From: Pseudomonas karstica
GTDB lineage: Bacteria > Pseudomonadota > Gammaproteobacteria > Pseudomonadales > Pseudomonadaceae
Length of the DNA stretch: 64,000 nt
NCBI RefSeq assembly: GCF_009707515.1
Contig: NZ_WLYI01000023.1
Coordinates: 1 to 64,000, forward strand
Direction of reading: 5' to 3'
Shown: in pieces, positions 1 to 8,101 of the stretch
Numbering within the stretch: the first letter of the stretch is position 1
Layout: each line of letters opens with the position of its first letter
Position numbers and translations under genes: made by a program
Notes under the pieces: model-generated
What the model was told of the DNA's origin: nothing
Databases searched by the model: none
The model's input: only the letters and a program-made list of their open reading frames with translations

Positions 1-549
1 AGTGATCGGTGATCGACGGTTCCTTGTAGCCGCTGTCGAGGTACGAGGCTGCGATAAGGGCCGAAGGACCTTCAGCAATCTCAAGGCCCAAACGACTGCT
101 ACGCAGCCGATCGCAGGCTGCGCCAGCGGCTACAGGGGATCGGTGATCGACGGTCCCCTGTAGCCGCTGTCGAGGCACGAGGCTGCGATAAGGGCCGCAG
201 GACCTTCAGCAATCTCAAGGCCCCAGGCGTCTGCTGCGCAACCGATCGCAGGCTGCGCCAGCGGCTACAGGGGATCGGTGATCGACGGTTCTTTTTGTAG
301 CCGCTGTCGAGGCACGAGGCTGCGATAAGGGCCGCAGGACCTTCAGCAATCTCAAGGCCCCAGGCGTCTGCTGCGCAGCCGATCGCAGGCTGCGCCAGCG
401 GCTACAGGGGATCGGTGATCGACGGTCCCCTGTAGCCGCTGTCGAGGTACGAGGCTGCGATAAGGGCCGCAGGACCTTCAGCAATCTCAAGGCCCCAGGC
501 GTCTGCTGCGCAGCCGATCGCAGGCTGCGCCAGCGGCTACAGGGGATTG
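1..549. repeat. Tandem array of about four ~135 bp REP-like units
   Basis: The motif GTAGCCGCTGTCGAGG recurs at about 26, 160, 297 and 432, giving a period of 134-137 bp. Each unit opens with GTAGCCGCTG and closes with the reverse complement CAGCGGCTAC, so a unit could fold into a long hairpin. The units are joined by GGGGATCGGTGATCGACGGT. Copies differ by only a few bases and small indels, which suggests recent amplification or gene conversion. The array may continue left of the window. It lies just downstream of ung, which is read toward it. Reading frames across it are artefacts. Confidence 0.9.
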
Positions 550-558
550 ACAGCAGCT

Positions 559-1251
559 TCACACCGGCGGCAACCGCCATTCAATCGGCGTTTCGCCATT
601 CTGCTCAAGAAACTTGTTGGTGCGGCTGAAATGCCCGCAACCAATAAATCCACGATAAGCCGACAACGGCGACGGATGCACCGACGTCAGCACCAGGTGC
701 TTGGTGGCATCCACCAGTTTCTGCTTGCCCTGGGCATGCGCACCCCACAACAGGAACACCAGATGCGGTTGGTGCTCGCTGACCACTTCGATAATCCGGT
801 CGGTAAAGAACTGCCAGCCCTTGCCCGCGTGGGCGTTGGCATTGGCGCGCTCCACGGTCATGGTGGTATTGAGCATCAACACGCCCTGGTCGGCCCAGCT
901 TTGCAGGTAGCCGTGGCTGGGAATATCAATGTTCAGGTCGCGCTTGAGCTCTTTATAGATATTGACCAGGGACGGCGGCGCCGGTACGCCCGGTTGCACC
1001 GAGAAGCACAGGCCGTGGGCCTGGCCGGGACCGTGGTAAGGGTCTTGGCCGAGGATCACCACCTTGACCTTGTCCAGCGGCGTGGAGTTGAGTGCGTTGA
1101 AGATCATCGGGCCTGGTGGGTAGATCTCCTTGCCCGCAGCGTGCTCCTGACTCAGGAATTCACGCAGCTGCGCCATGTACGGCTGATCGAACTCCTCCCG
1201 CAGGGCATGTTTCCAGCTCGGTTCGAGTTTGATACGGTCGCCTTCAGTCAT
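559..1251 (-). CDS. ung: Uracil-DNA glycosylase
   Basis: This enzyme removes uracil from DNA as the first step of base excision repair. The 230-residue product has the family 1 water-activating loop GQDPYHG with catalytic Asp at about residue 70, and the minor-groove/His loop HPSPLSAYRGFIGCGHF with His at about 192. Its length matches the usual 225-235 residues. An in-frame start seven codons upstream would add MFFLDIT, but the family normally begins near MTEGDRIKLEPSW, so the second Met was chosen. It is divergent from the enoyl-CoA hydratase homologue, a pairing also found in other Pseudomonas. Confidence 0.97.
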   Translation of the reverse strand: MTEGDRIKLEPSWKHALREEFDQPYMAQLREFLSQEHAAGKEIYPPGPMIFNALNSTPLDKVKVVILGQDPYHGPGQAHGLCFSVQPGVPAPPSLVNIYKELKRDLNIDIPSHGYLQSWADQGVLMLNTTMTVERANANAHAGKGWQFFTDRIIEVVSEHQPHLVFLLWGAHAQGKQKLVDATKHLVLTSVHPSPLSAYRGFIGCGHFSRTNKFLEQNGETPIEWRLPPV

Positions 1252-1396
1252 GGTTATATCCAGAAAAAACACTGAGTCAAAAGAATGAGGCGAACCCTAG
1301 GAAAGCCTGCCCTGCTTGTCAATTGATCTGACGCAGAACCGACACTTTCCCACGAAGGGATCATACTGAGCGTTCAATTTATCGATTGAGGTCGCG

Positions 1397-2509
1397 ATGA
1401 ACCTGCACTTCGAAGAACTGACCGGCACCGACGGCGCCCGCATCGGCATCGCCAGCCTGGATGCTGAAAAGTCCCTCAATGCCCTCTCCCTGCCGATGAT
1501 CCTGGCCCTGGCCGAACGCCTTGATGCCTGGGCCAAGGACCCGCAAATTGTCTGCGTACTGTTGCGCGGCAACGGCCCCAAGGCATTTTGCGCCGGTGGT
1601 GAGGTACGCAGCCTGGTACAAGCCTGCCGTGAGCATCCCGGCGAAGTGCCGCCCCTGGCCGCACAATTCTTTGCTGCCGAATACCGCCTCGACTATCGCC
1701 TGCATACCTACCCCAAGCCGCTGATCTGTTGGGGCCATGGCTATGTGCTGGGCGGCGGAATGGGCTTGCTGCAAAGCGCGGCGGTGCGCATCGTCACACC
1801 GAGCAGCCGCCTGGCAATGCCGGAAATCAGTATCGGCCTGTACCCGGATGTCGGTGCCAGCTGGTTCTTGTCGCGCCTGCCCGGCAAACTCGGTTTGTTC
1901 CTCGGCCTCACCGGCGCCCACATGAATGGCCGCGATGCCCTCGACCTGGGCCTGGCTGACCGTTTCTTGCTGGATGAACAACAGGACGAACTGCTCGAAG
2001 GCCTGCTGCAACTGAACTGGCAGGAACAAACTGCAATGCAGCTCAACAGCCTGCTCAAGGCCCTGACCCAGGAAGCGACCGGCCAATTGCCGCAAGCCCA
2101 GTGGCTGCCGCGCCGGGCGCAGATCGACGAATGGCTGGATGTTGGTGATGCACGCTGTGCCTGGCGGGCCTTGAGCCTGCTGCGCGAACACGCTGATCCG
2201 TTATTCAGCCGTGCCGGCAAGACCCTGAGTGAAGGTTGCCCGCTGACCGCTTACCTGGTGTGGGAGCAGATCCAACGCGCGCGGCACCTGTCCCTGGCCC
2301 AGGTGTTCCAGATGGAATACACCCTGAGCCTCAATTGCTGTCGGCATCCGGAGTTCAGCGAAGGGGTGCGGGCCCGATTGATCGACAAGGACCAACAGCC
2401 CCATTGGCATTGGCCGGATATCAACGCGATACCTGAAACGGTAGTGCAAGCGCACTTCCACAAAGTGTGGGAGGGACGACACCCACTGGCGGACTTGTCT
2501 GATTATTGA
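1397..2509 (+). CDS. Enoyl-CoA hydratase/isomerase family protein (HIBYL-CoA hydrolase-like)
   Basis: A 370-residue crotonase-fold protein acting on an acyl-CoA thioester in the cytoplasm. It shows the oxyanion-hole segments FCAGGEVRSL (about 64-73) and GHGYVLGGGMGL (about 113-124), then MPEISIGLYPDVGASWFLSRLPG (from about 141). The last segment and the C-terminal extension of about 100 residues are typical of 3-hydroxyisobutyryl-CoA hydrolases rather than short enoyl-CoA hydratases. No valine-degradation genes are adjacent, so the substrate is inferred from family only. It ends before a bidirectional terminator hairpin. Confidence 0.85.
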   Translation: MNLHFEELTGTDGARIGIASLDAEKSLNALSLPMILALAERLDAWAKDPQIVCVLLRGNGPKAFCAGGEVRSLVQACREHPGEVPPLAAQFFAAEYRLDYRLHTYPKPLICWGHGYVLGGGMGLLQSAAVRIVTPSSRLAMPEISIGLYPDVGASWFLSRLPGKLGLFLGLTGAHMNGRDALDLGLADRFLLDEQQDELLEGLLQLNWQEQTAMQLNSLLKALTQEATGQLPQAQWLPRRAQIDEWLDVGDARCAWRALSLLREHADPLFSRAGKTLSEGCPLTAYLVWEQIQRARHLSLAQVFQMEYTLSLNCCRHPEFSEGVRARLIDKDQQPHWHWPDINAIPETVVQAHFHKVWEGRHPLADLSDY

Positions 2510-2582
2510 GGCGTTCGGACGTGCGGGGACCAGCGCCCTAAGATAGCGATGAAACCTGGCAGTTCCGATAAACGGCCCGCAT

Positions 2583-2612
2583 AAAAAAGCGGCGCATCAT
2601 GCGCCGCATTTT
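2583..2612. terminator. Bidirectional rho-independent terminator
   Basis: The inverted repeat GCGGCGCAT / ATGCGCCGC (2589-2597 and 2599-2607) is flanked by A-rich DNA on the left and ATTTTAT on the right. It lies between two convergent genes and can serve both. Confidence 0.75.
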
Positions 2613-2623
2613 ATCAAGGCTGA

Positions 2624-2977
2624 TCAGCGGTGCCCGCCGCGGCCTCTGCCATGATCGCCGCCCCGGCCATCTCCCCGGCCACGGCCACCATTACCCCAGT
2701 GATCACGCCCTCTCTGGTTGGGGTAGCCATGGTATCCAGCCCTGGGCCCGGCCGGATAATAGCGTGGGCCAGGCTGGTAATAACGCGGCGCCGAGTAGTA
2801 ACGGGGTGGCGGCGCATAGTAGCCACGCCGATAGGCAGGAGCACCGCCGTAGTAATAGGCCGGCGCCGGCGAGGTATAGACTTCGGAACGGTAGTAACTC
2901 TGGCCTCCATCGTAATAGGGCACGCAGGCAGAAAGGGTCAGACCGAGCAAAGCGGTGAGAAATATTCGACGATACAT
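2624..2977 (-). CDS. Small Tyr/Gly/Arg-rich lipoprotein, hypothetical
   Basis: A 117-residue protein starting MYRRIFLTALLGLTLSAC, a clear lipoprotein signal peptide with lipobox LSAC, so it is probably anchored to a membrane by a lipidated Cys. The mature part is low-complexity: Tyr/Pro-rich repeats (YYGGAP, PRYYSAPRYYQPGPRYY) followed by a Gly/Arg/Asp/His tail. No enzymatic motif is visible. The start was placed at the Met opening the signal peptide; 18 upstream in-frame codons do not look like a signal. It is convergent with the hydratase across the shared terminator. The function is unknown. Confidence 0.75.
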   Translation of the reverse strand: MYRRIFLTALLGLTLSACVPYYDGGQSYYRSEVYTSPAPAYYYGGAPAYRRGYYAPPPRYYSAPRYYQPGPRYYPAGPRAGYHGYPNQRGRDHWGNGGRGRGDGRGGDHGRGRGGHR

Positions 2978-3211
2978 GGCGGCCTCCTGGACCGCGAAAT
3001 AGCACACACCAGCGACGCTGGGAGGCGTCAATCAACTTTTACTGACTGACGAAACATCTGACATCAAAAAGCGAATCTGGTGCGCTTTTGACATAGGTTG
3101 ATACATCTACCCAAAGTGATGATCCTCCGTTTGCAATAAATAATCGGCGCTGTATCGTGCAAGGTACACCGGGTTCCACCGGGACTTGTCCGACACTGCC
3201 TGAACCGACCG

Positions 3212-3418
3212 ATGACCACACCTCAATTTTGCCCAGCCTGCGGCGCCCGCAACGACTGCGCCCTGGCCGACCCGCGCACCGCCGACCAGGCCTGCTGGTG
3301 CTACAGCGTCAGTATCGACCCCGCGGTACTCCAAGCCCTGCCTGATGAACTGCGCAACAGAGCCTGCCTGTGCCCGCGCTGTGCAAAGGTCGATGAGCAA
3401 TTGCGCGGGGCCGAGTAG
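3212..3418 (+). CDS. Cysteine-rich CWC family protein
   Basis: A 68-residue protein with two Cys pairs at the N-terminus (FCPACGARNDC) and a later CWCYS and CLCPRC, the pattern of the 'cysteine-rich CWC' family and probably a structural zinc site. No function is established for the family. It ends five bases before the pseudouridine synthase gene, so the two are probably co-transcribed, an arrangement common in Pseudomonas. Confidence 0.8.
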   Translation: MTTPQFCPACGARNDCALADPRTADQACWCYSVSIDPAVLQALPDELRNRACLCPRCAKVDEQLRGAE

Positions 3419-3423
3419 CCGTA

Positions 3424-4116
3424 ATGCGTGTCGACCGTTTCCTCAGCAACCTGCCCCGCTTCAATCGCCAACAAGTCCGCCTGCTACTGGTGGAGCGACG
3501 GATCAAGGTCGACGGCCAGGTGATCAGCGATCCCCATCACGAGGTACGTGAGTTCAGCCGTGTGGAGTGCGACGGCGAACTCCTCCAGCCCGGCAAACCG
3601 GCACGTTACTTCATGCTGCACAAACCCCAGGGCTGTGTGAGTGCCACATCAGACCCGCAACATCCCACGGTGCTCGACCTGCTGGACGAACCTGACAAGG
3701 GCGAGTTGCACATCGCCGGCCGCCTGGACTTCAACACCACCGGCCTGTTGCTGATCACCAACGATGGCCAGTGGTCGCGCCGCCTGACCCAACCACGGAC
3801 CAAACTGCCCAAGGTCTACTACGTCGAGACCGAACAGGACATTGGTCCCGAGTACGCGACAACCTTTGCCGCAGGCCTGTACTTTGCCTTCGAGGATCTC
3901 ACCACCCAACCGGCTGAACTGATGGTACTTGGCCCCAAAACGGCGCGACTGAGCATCATTGAAGGGCGATATCACCAGGTGAAACGCATGTTCGGGCACT
4001 TCGACAACAAAGTGACCCGCCTGCATCGCGAACGCATGGGCCCTCTGGTGCTGGATGAACACCTCGCACCAGGCCAGTACCGCCCGCTGACGGAGCTCGA
4101 AATCCGGCATGTCTGA
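3424..4116 (+). CDS. rsuA: RsuA-family 16S rRNA pseudouridine synthase
   Basis: A 230-residue enzyme that isomerises a uridine to pseudouridine in small-subunit rRNA (U516 in E. coli RsuA). The N-terminal ~60 residues form an S4 RNA-binding domain (MRVDRFLSNL...RQQVRLLL). The catalytic motif GRLDFNTTGLLL places the nucleophilic Asp at residue 102. KLPKVYYVE and HQVKRMFGH further on are also family hallmarks. It follows the CWC gene almost without a gap. The exact rRNA position is inferred from the closest subfamily. Confidence 0.88.
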   Translation: MRVDRFLSNLPRFNRQQVRLLLVERRIKVDGQVISDPHHEVREFSRVECDGELLQPGKPARYFMLHKPQGCVSATSDPQHPTVLDLLDEPDKGELHIAGRLDFNTTGLLLITNDGQWSRRLTQPRTKLPKVYYVETEQDIGPEYATTFAAGLYFAFEDLTTQPAELMVLGPKTARLSIIEGRYHQVKRMFGHFDNKVTRLHRERMGPLVLDEHLAPGQYRPLTELEIRHV

Positions 4117-4378
4117 TGACCGTTCAGCCGGCGCAGGCAAAAACCCACGCCCCCGATGTATGACCTGGCCCCCATCCTGCTTGTATCCAAGAAACGCTTT
4201 GCACGCCCGCACAGCTTGATCTACGGGCATCTTTGGCAAATTGCCCACCATAACAATACCCGTCGGCCTGCCAGCACCGGGTCGACATGGGCCTTCACTT
4301 CCAGGCGTATGCCTACCTGTCACAAAGCTCGTGCAAAGTGATCTGCGCGCACCACCCGCTTGCCAGGAGTCTTACGAC

Positions 4379-5269
4379 ATGAGGCCAGAAATCGCTGTGC
4401 TGGATATACAGGGTCAGTATCGAGTTTACACCGAGTTCTATCGCGCGGACGCTGCAGAAAAGACCATCATCCTGGTCAACGGCTCCATGGCCACCACCGC
4501 ATCCTTCGCCCAGACCGTGAAAAGCCTGCACCCACAATTCAACGTAGTCTTGTACGACCAGCCCTACGCCGGTCGCTCCAAGGCCCACAACCGTCACGAA
4601 AAAATGCTGACGAAAGAAGTCGAAGGGCAGCTCCTCCTGGAGCTCATCGACCACTTTGCTGCCGAACACGTGCTGTCCTTCTCCTGGGGCGGTGCCGCCA
4701 CGTTGGTTGCCCTGTCCCACCATCCTCGCCGCGTGGAAAAGGCCGTGATCAGCTCGTTCTCCCCAGTGATCAACGCTCCGATGCGCGACTACCTGGAGCG
4801 CGGCATCGACTACCTCGGCAACCTCGAACGCCATCGCGTGGGGCACTTGGTCAACAGCACCCTCGGCAAACACCTGCCATCACTGTTCAAGCGCTTCAAC
4901 TACCGGCATGTAAGCAACCTGGCCGAACATGAATATGGGCAGATGCATTTTCATATCAGCCACGTACTTGACAGTGATCGGCTGTGCTACCTCAACGCCG
5001 CCAAGCAGATCGACATTCCGGTATTGTTTTTGAATGGAGAGTGGGACGAGTACACCAGTGCCCAGGATGCGAAGCTGTTTGGCCAGCTCATTGCGAAAAG
5101 CAGCTTTGGCACGATCCAGGCGACCGGGCACTTTCTGGATATGGAGCACAAGGAGGCCTGCCGGGACAGTCGGAAAGCGCTGATGAGTTTTTTGAAGCCG
5201 GAACAGCAACCGCATCGGCTGCGCTACCAGCCAGCAGGCATTTGCCATATGAGCCATAGCTCAGTGTAG
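4379..5269 (+). CDS. phaG: 3-hydroxyacyl-ACP:CoA transacylase / thioesterase PhaG
   Basis: PhaG diverts (R)-3-hydroxyacyl chains from fatty-acid synthesis (ACP-bound) toward medium-chain-length PHA; the related RhlA makes 3-(hydroxyalkanoyloxy)alkanoates. The 296-residue alpha/beta-hydrolase opens MRPEIAVLDIQGQYRVYTEF, essentially identical to what I recall of P. putida PhaG. Visible sites are LVNGSMATTASFAQ, nucleophile Ser102 in FSWGGA, Asp in GEWDEYT and His in GHFLDME. The His of the described HX4D motif is at 177, but residue 182 is Ala (HVSNLA). The start was chosen at the conserved N-terminus; longer in-frame starts are not homologous. The stop codon lies inside a REP palindrome. Location after rsuA matches P. 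putida. Confidence 0.93.
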   Translation: MRPEIAVLDIQGQYRVYTEFYRADAAEKTIILVNGSMATTASFAQTVKSLHPQFNVVLYDQPYAGRSKAHNRHEKMLTKEVEGQLLLELIDHFAAEHVLSFSWGGAATLVALSHHPRRVEKAVISSFSPVINAPMRDYLERGIDYLGNLERHRVGHLVNSTLGKHLPSLFKRFNYRHVSNLAEHEYGQMHFHISHVLDSDRLCYLNAAKQIDIPVLFLNGEWDEYTSAQDAKLFGQLIAKSSFGTIQATGHFLDMEHKEACRDSRKALMSFLKPEQQPHRLRYQPAGICHMSHSSV

Positions 5270-5289
5270 GAGCGAGCTTGCTCGCGAAG
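5266..5289. repeat. REP palindrome (GTAGGAGCGAGC type)
   Basis: GTAGGAGCGAGCTTGCTCGC has the perfect core GCGAGC-TT-GCTCGC at 5272-5285, the common REP of the P. fluorescens group. It overlaps the phaG stop codon and may stabilise the 3' end of its mRNA. Confidence 0.75.
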
Positions 5290-5433
5290 GTTGTCAACGA
5301 TAACGTGCGTTCGCTGGATAAACGCAGCGCTCTTGAGTCCATCGTCGCCTTGCCCGATGACCGCAACCCGCACATTTCCCAAAGAAAAACTTCAAATCTG
5401 CGCGCACATCTGGTACAAAGTCAGCCGCTCTGA

Positions 5434-5507
5434 GCGGGTATAGTTTAGTGGCAAAACGAAAGCTTCCCAAGCTTTAGTTGAGGGTTCGATTCCCTCTACC
5501 CGCTCCA
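5434..5507 (+). tRNA. tRNA-Gly (anticodon CCC)
   Basis: A cloverleaf is readable: acceptor GCGGGTA pairs with TACCCGC, followed by discriminator T and an encoded CCA. The anticodon stem is AAAGC/GCTTT with loop TTCCCAA, giving anticodon CCC. The T-arm is GAGGG-TTCGATT-CCCTC. It reads glycine GGG codons and stands alone. Confidence 0.97.
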
Positions 5508-5558
5508 CTCAAATGTTGGTCTCACGCCAGGATATTTTGGCGGGGGATGTAGAGGTAG

Positions 5559-5588
5559 AAAAAACCGGCTCTCGTAGCCGGTTTTTTT
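5559..5588 (+). terminator. Rho-independent terminator after tRNA-Gly
   Basis: The stem ACCGGCT / AGCCGGT with loop CTCGT is preceded by an A-run and followed by seven Ts. It lies about 50 bases after the tRNA and can also act on the reverse strand for the LysR gene. Confidence 0.85.
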
Positions 5589-5646
5589 GTGGGCGGGATT
5601 TGATGATAAATAAACCTGAGCCCCTTTACGCACCTTGGCACTTCGA

Positions 5647-6576
5647 TCAACTGGCTGTTTTGCCATGCAGATCGCGGGAAGCTCCTTCCAGGGCTTTCCA
5701 TAAGCTGCGCATCGTAGGGTTCTCATTGGTGATGGAGCAGTAGGAGCGTATCTCCAGTCGCGTGCACCATTCATCACCACCCGCCTTTACCAACTGTCCT
5801 CGCTGAAGCTCGTCCATGACCGCGCTTTGTGGCAACCATGCCACCCCATAACCCTCGACTGCCATTCGCATCAGGAGCATTGTCATATCCGCCTCATAGC
5901 ACCGCTCCAACATGCATGCAGTCGGACCATTCTTTATGACGATGTCGGCAACACGACCTAGAAAAGTCGTAGCGGTATAAGCGAGATGAGGAACTGTTTT
6001 GCTGGAGGTGCCCGGTAAGGGATACAGCGGATTCCCATCGCGGTCAGGTGCGCACACAGGAATAAACGCGTCATGGCCCAAGGTCAAACTCCCGAACCTT
6101 TCCGAGTCGAGAAGAATCGGCGCCAAGAGGTGATGATAGACAATCATCAGGTCACAACTCCCCTCCTCCAGAGATATGACCGCGTCGTGAATGTTGGCGG
6201 CAACGACCCGCGCATTGAATTGCTCATTGTGCAGCTGAAATTGCTTCAGCCATTTCGGCAGGAATGTCATCGACAGACTGTGGCCGGCAGTGACCTGGAT
6301 GGATCGCCCAGGCATCCGCTCTACCTCACGAAGGCTTGAGCGCAACCTCATTAGTCCCGCCAACGCCTCGCGGCCCTCTTCACAAAATGTGCGGCCAGCA
6401 GGGGTCAGTTGGACAGGATAGGTACCCCGGTCCACCAACTCTGCACCGACCCATTCTTCAAGTGACTTTATACGCCTCGACAAAGCCGACTGGGTCACAC
6501 AGCGAACCTCTGCAGCCCGAGAAAAATTCTTCCACTCCGAGACCGCCAGAAGATCATCCAGCCATTTGATTTGCAT
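5647..6576 (-). CDS. LysR-family regulator, divergent from the symporter/racemase operon
   Basis: A 309-residue LysR-type regulator. The N-terminal winged helix is MQIKWLDDLLAVSEWKNFSRAAEVRCVTQSALSRRIKSLEEWVG, followed by the effector-binding domain (WLKQFQLHNEQFNARVV... onward). It is transcribed divergently from the symporter and racemase genes across a 228-bp intergenic region, so it most likely controls them and senses a related amino acid or dicarboxylate. The effector is not deducible from the sequence. Confidence 0.85.
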   Translation of the reverse strand: MQIKWLDDLLAVSEWKNFSRAAEVRCVTQSALSRRIKSLEEWVGAELVDRGTYPVQLTPAGRTFCEEGREALAGLMRLRSSLREVERMPGRSIQVTAGHSLSMTFLPKWLKQFQLHNEQFNARVVAANIHDAVISLEEGSCDLMIVYHHLLAPILLDSERFGSLTLGHDAFIPVCAPDRDGNPLYPLPGTSSKTVPHLAYTATTFLGRVADIVIKNGPTACMLERCYEADMTMLLMRMAVEGYGVAWLPQSAVMDELQRGQLVKAGGDEWCTRLEIRSYCSITNENPTMRSLWKALEGASRDLHGKTAS

Positions 6577-6804
6577 ACCGACACCTCATGCCCCGAAGAC
6601 GCAGTGTACTGCGCCACAGGTAGGGCAAAGCAGAAGTTTCGAAAACTATTCCAAAAGCGCATAGAGCAATCGGGATTACTCATCACGACCATTCAAACCC
6701 AACCCTAGAATCGAAATTGTTGAAGCGACGCCACACAGCTTCGCCAACTACAACTTGTCTCCTGCCAAGTAAAAAAAGCAAAAAAACCACTTGAGGAAAG
6801 CTTC

Positions 6805-8091
6805 GTGAAGAAAAATAAACTTCCACGTCGGATCGTAATAGGCATCGCCTTGGGTGTGCTTGTCGGTACGGCGTGCCACCATTTCGCAGGGAGCGAACAA
6901 AGCGCCAAAGAGATCGCATCTTACTTCTCGATGGTCACCGATATTTTTTTACGCATGATCAAGATGATCATCGCGCCCCTTGTGTTCGCGACCTTGGTCG
7001 GCGGCATTGCCAGCATGGGAAACTCTCGCTCCGTTGGACGCATTGGCTTGCGAGCCATGGCCTGGTTCGTCACCGCTTCGGTGATATCGCTGGCAATCGG
7101 CATGGGCCTGGTGAACCTGTTCCAACCCGGTGCGGGACTTAACCTGGAGGTTGCCCAGCATGCGGCGAGCCCCGTGGTGAATACCGGAGACTTCAGCCTC
7201 AAGATTTTCATCAGTCACGTGTTTCCCCGCAGCATTGCAGAGGCAATGGCCAACAACGAAATCCTGCAAATCGTGGTGTTCTCGTTGTTCTTCGGGTTTG
7301 CCTTGGCCGGTGTGAAGCGAGCGGGTTACACAACGATTGTCGATAGCATCGAAGAACTGGCCAAAGTGATGTTCAAGGTCACGGACTTCGTCATGGCTTT
7401 CGCACCCATTGGAGTTTTCGCAGCCATCGCATCGGCTATCACCACTCAAGGTCTTGGCTTGATAGTCGATTACGGAAAATTGATTGCCGAGTTCTATTTG
7501 GGCATCGTGATTCTGTGGTGTGTGTTGTTCGCTGCCGGCTACCTGTTCCTGGGTCGCTCAGTGTTTACCTTGGGCAAGCTGATCCGTGAACCTGTTTTGT
7601 TGGCATTCTCGACCGCCAGTAGCGAGTCCGCGTATCCAAAAACCATGGAGGCACTGGAGAAATTTGGCGCGCCGAAGCGCGTTTCCAGCTTCGTCCTTCC
7701 ACTAGGCTACTCCTTCAACCTTGATGGCTCGATGATGTATCAAGCGTTCGCCATCATGTTCATTGCCCAGGCCTACAACGTCGATTTGAGCTTCACACAG
7801 CAATTGCTCATCTTGTTGACGTTGATGATCACCAGCAAGGGAATGGCAGGTGTGGCCCGGGCCTCGGTGGTCGTGGTGGCGGCTACGCTACCCATGTTCA
7901 ACCTCCCCGAAGCGGGCATTTTGCTGATCCTCGGCATTGATCAATTCCTTGATATGGCCAGGACTGCCACCAACGTGATTGGCAATAGCATTGCGACGGC
8001 GGTAGTTGCCAAATCAGAACCCCATGAAGAAGCCGAAGACGTGCCCGGCACTGAGCCCACGCGCCCAATTCATACTGCAGCCACCGCCTGA
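6805..8091 (+). CDS. Dicarboxylate/amino acid:cation symporter (DAACS family)
   Basis: A 428-residue inner-membrane symporter of the GltP/DctA family. After MKKNKLPRRIVIGIALGVLVGT come multiple hydrophobic segments. The substrate-site features are the serine-rich stretch TASSESAYPKTMEALEKFG, then LPLGYSFNLDGSMMYQ, and the late segment DQFLDMARTATNVIGNSIATAVV carrying the conserved DxxxDMxRTxxNVxGN pattern. It imports acidic amino acids or C4-dicarboxylates with Na+ or H+. It lies 10 bases upstream of the racemase gene, so glutamate or aspartate, possibly as D-isomers, is a reasonable substrate by context. Confidence 0.92.
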   Translation: MKKNKLPRRIVIGIALGVLVGTACHHFAGSEQSAKEIASYFSMVTDIFLRMIKMIIAPLVFATLVGGIASMGNSRSVGRIGLRAMAWFVTASVISLAIGMGLVNLFQPGAGLNLEVAQHAASPVVNTGDFSLKIFISHVFPRSIAEAMANNEILQIVVFSLFFGFALAGVKRAGYTTIVDSIEELAKVMFKVTDFVMAFAPIGVFAAIASAITTQGLGLIVDYGKLIAEFYLGIVILWCVLFAAGYLFLGRSVFTLGKLIREPVLLAFSTASSESAYPKTMEALEKFGAPKRVSSFVLPLGYSFNLDGSMMYQAFAIMFIAQAYNVDLSFTQQLLILLTLMITSKGMAGVARASVVVVAATLPMFNLPEAGILLILGIDQFLDMARTATNVIGNSIATAVVAKSEPHEEAEDVPGTEPTRPIHTAATA

Positions 8092-8101
8092 GACCCTAAA
8101 C

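Noticed and set aside
1..549. Possible CRISPR array
   Set aside because: The repeat period is ~135 bp with no short conserved repeat separated by unique spacers; the whole unit is conserved. No cas genes are present.
215..580. Reverse-strand 121-codon open frame
   Set aside because: It runs through the tandem repeats, and its protein is simply a repeated low-complexity translation of them.
1379..2191. Long reverse-strand open frame opposite the enoyl-CoA hydratase gene
   Set aside because: It is antisense to a clear crotonase-family gene, and its composition is that of a GC-rich shadow frame with no family features.
4117..4378. Possible sigma-54 or other defined promoter upstream of phaG
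   Set aside because: No TGGCAC-N5-TTGC match could be found. TTGGCAAATTGCCC near 4232 is a palindrome but lacks the sigma-54 spacing.
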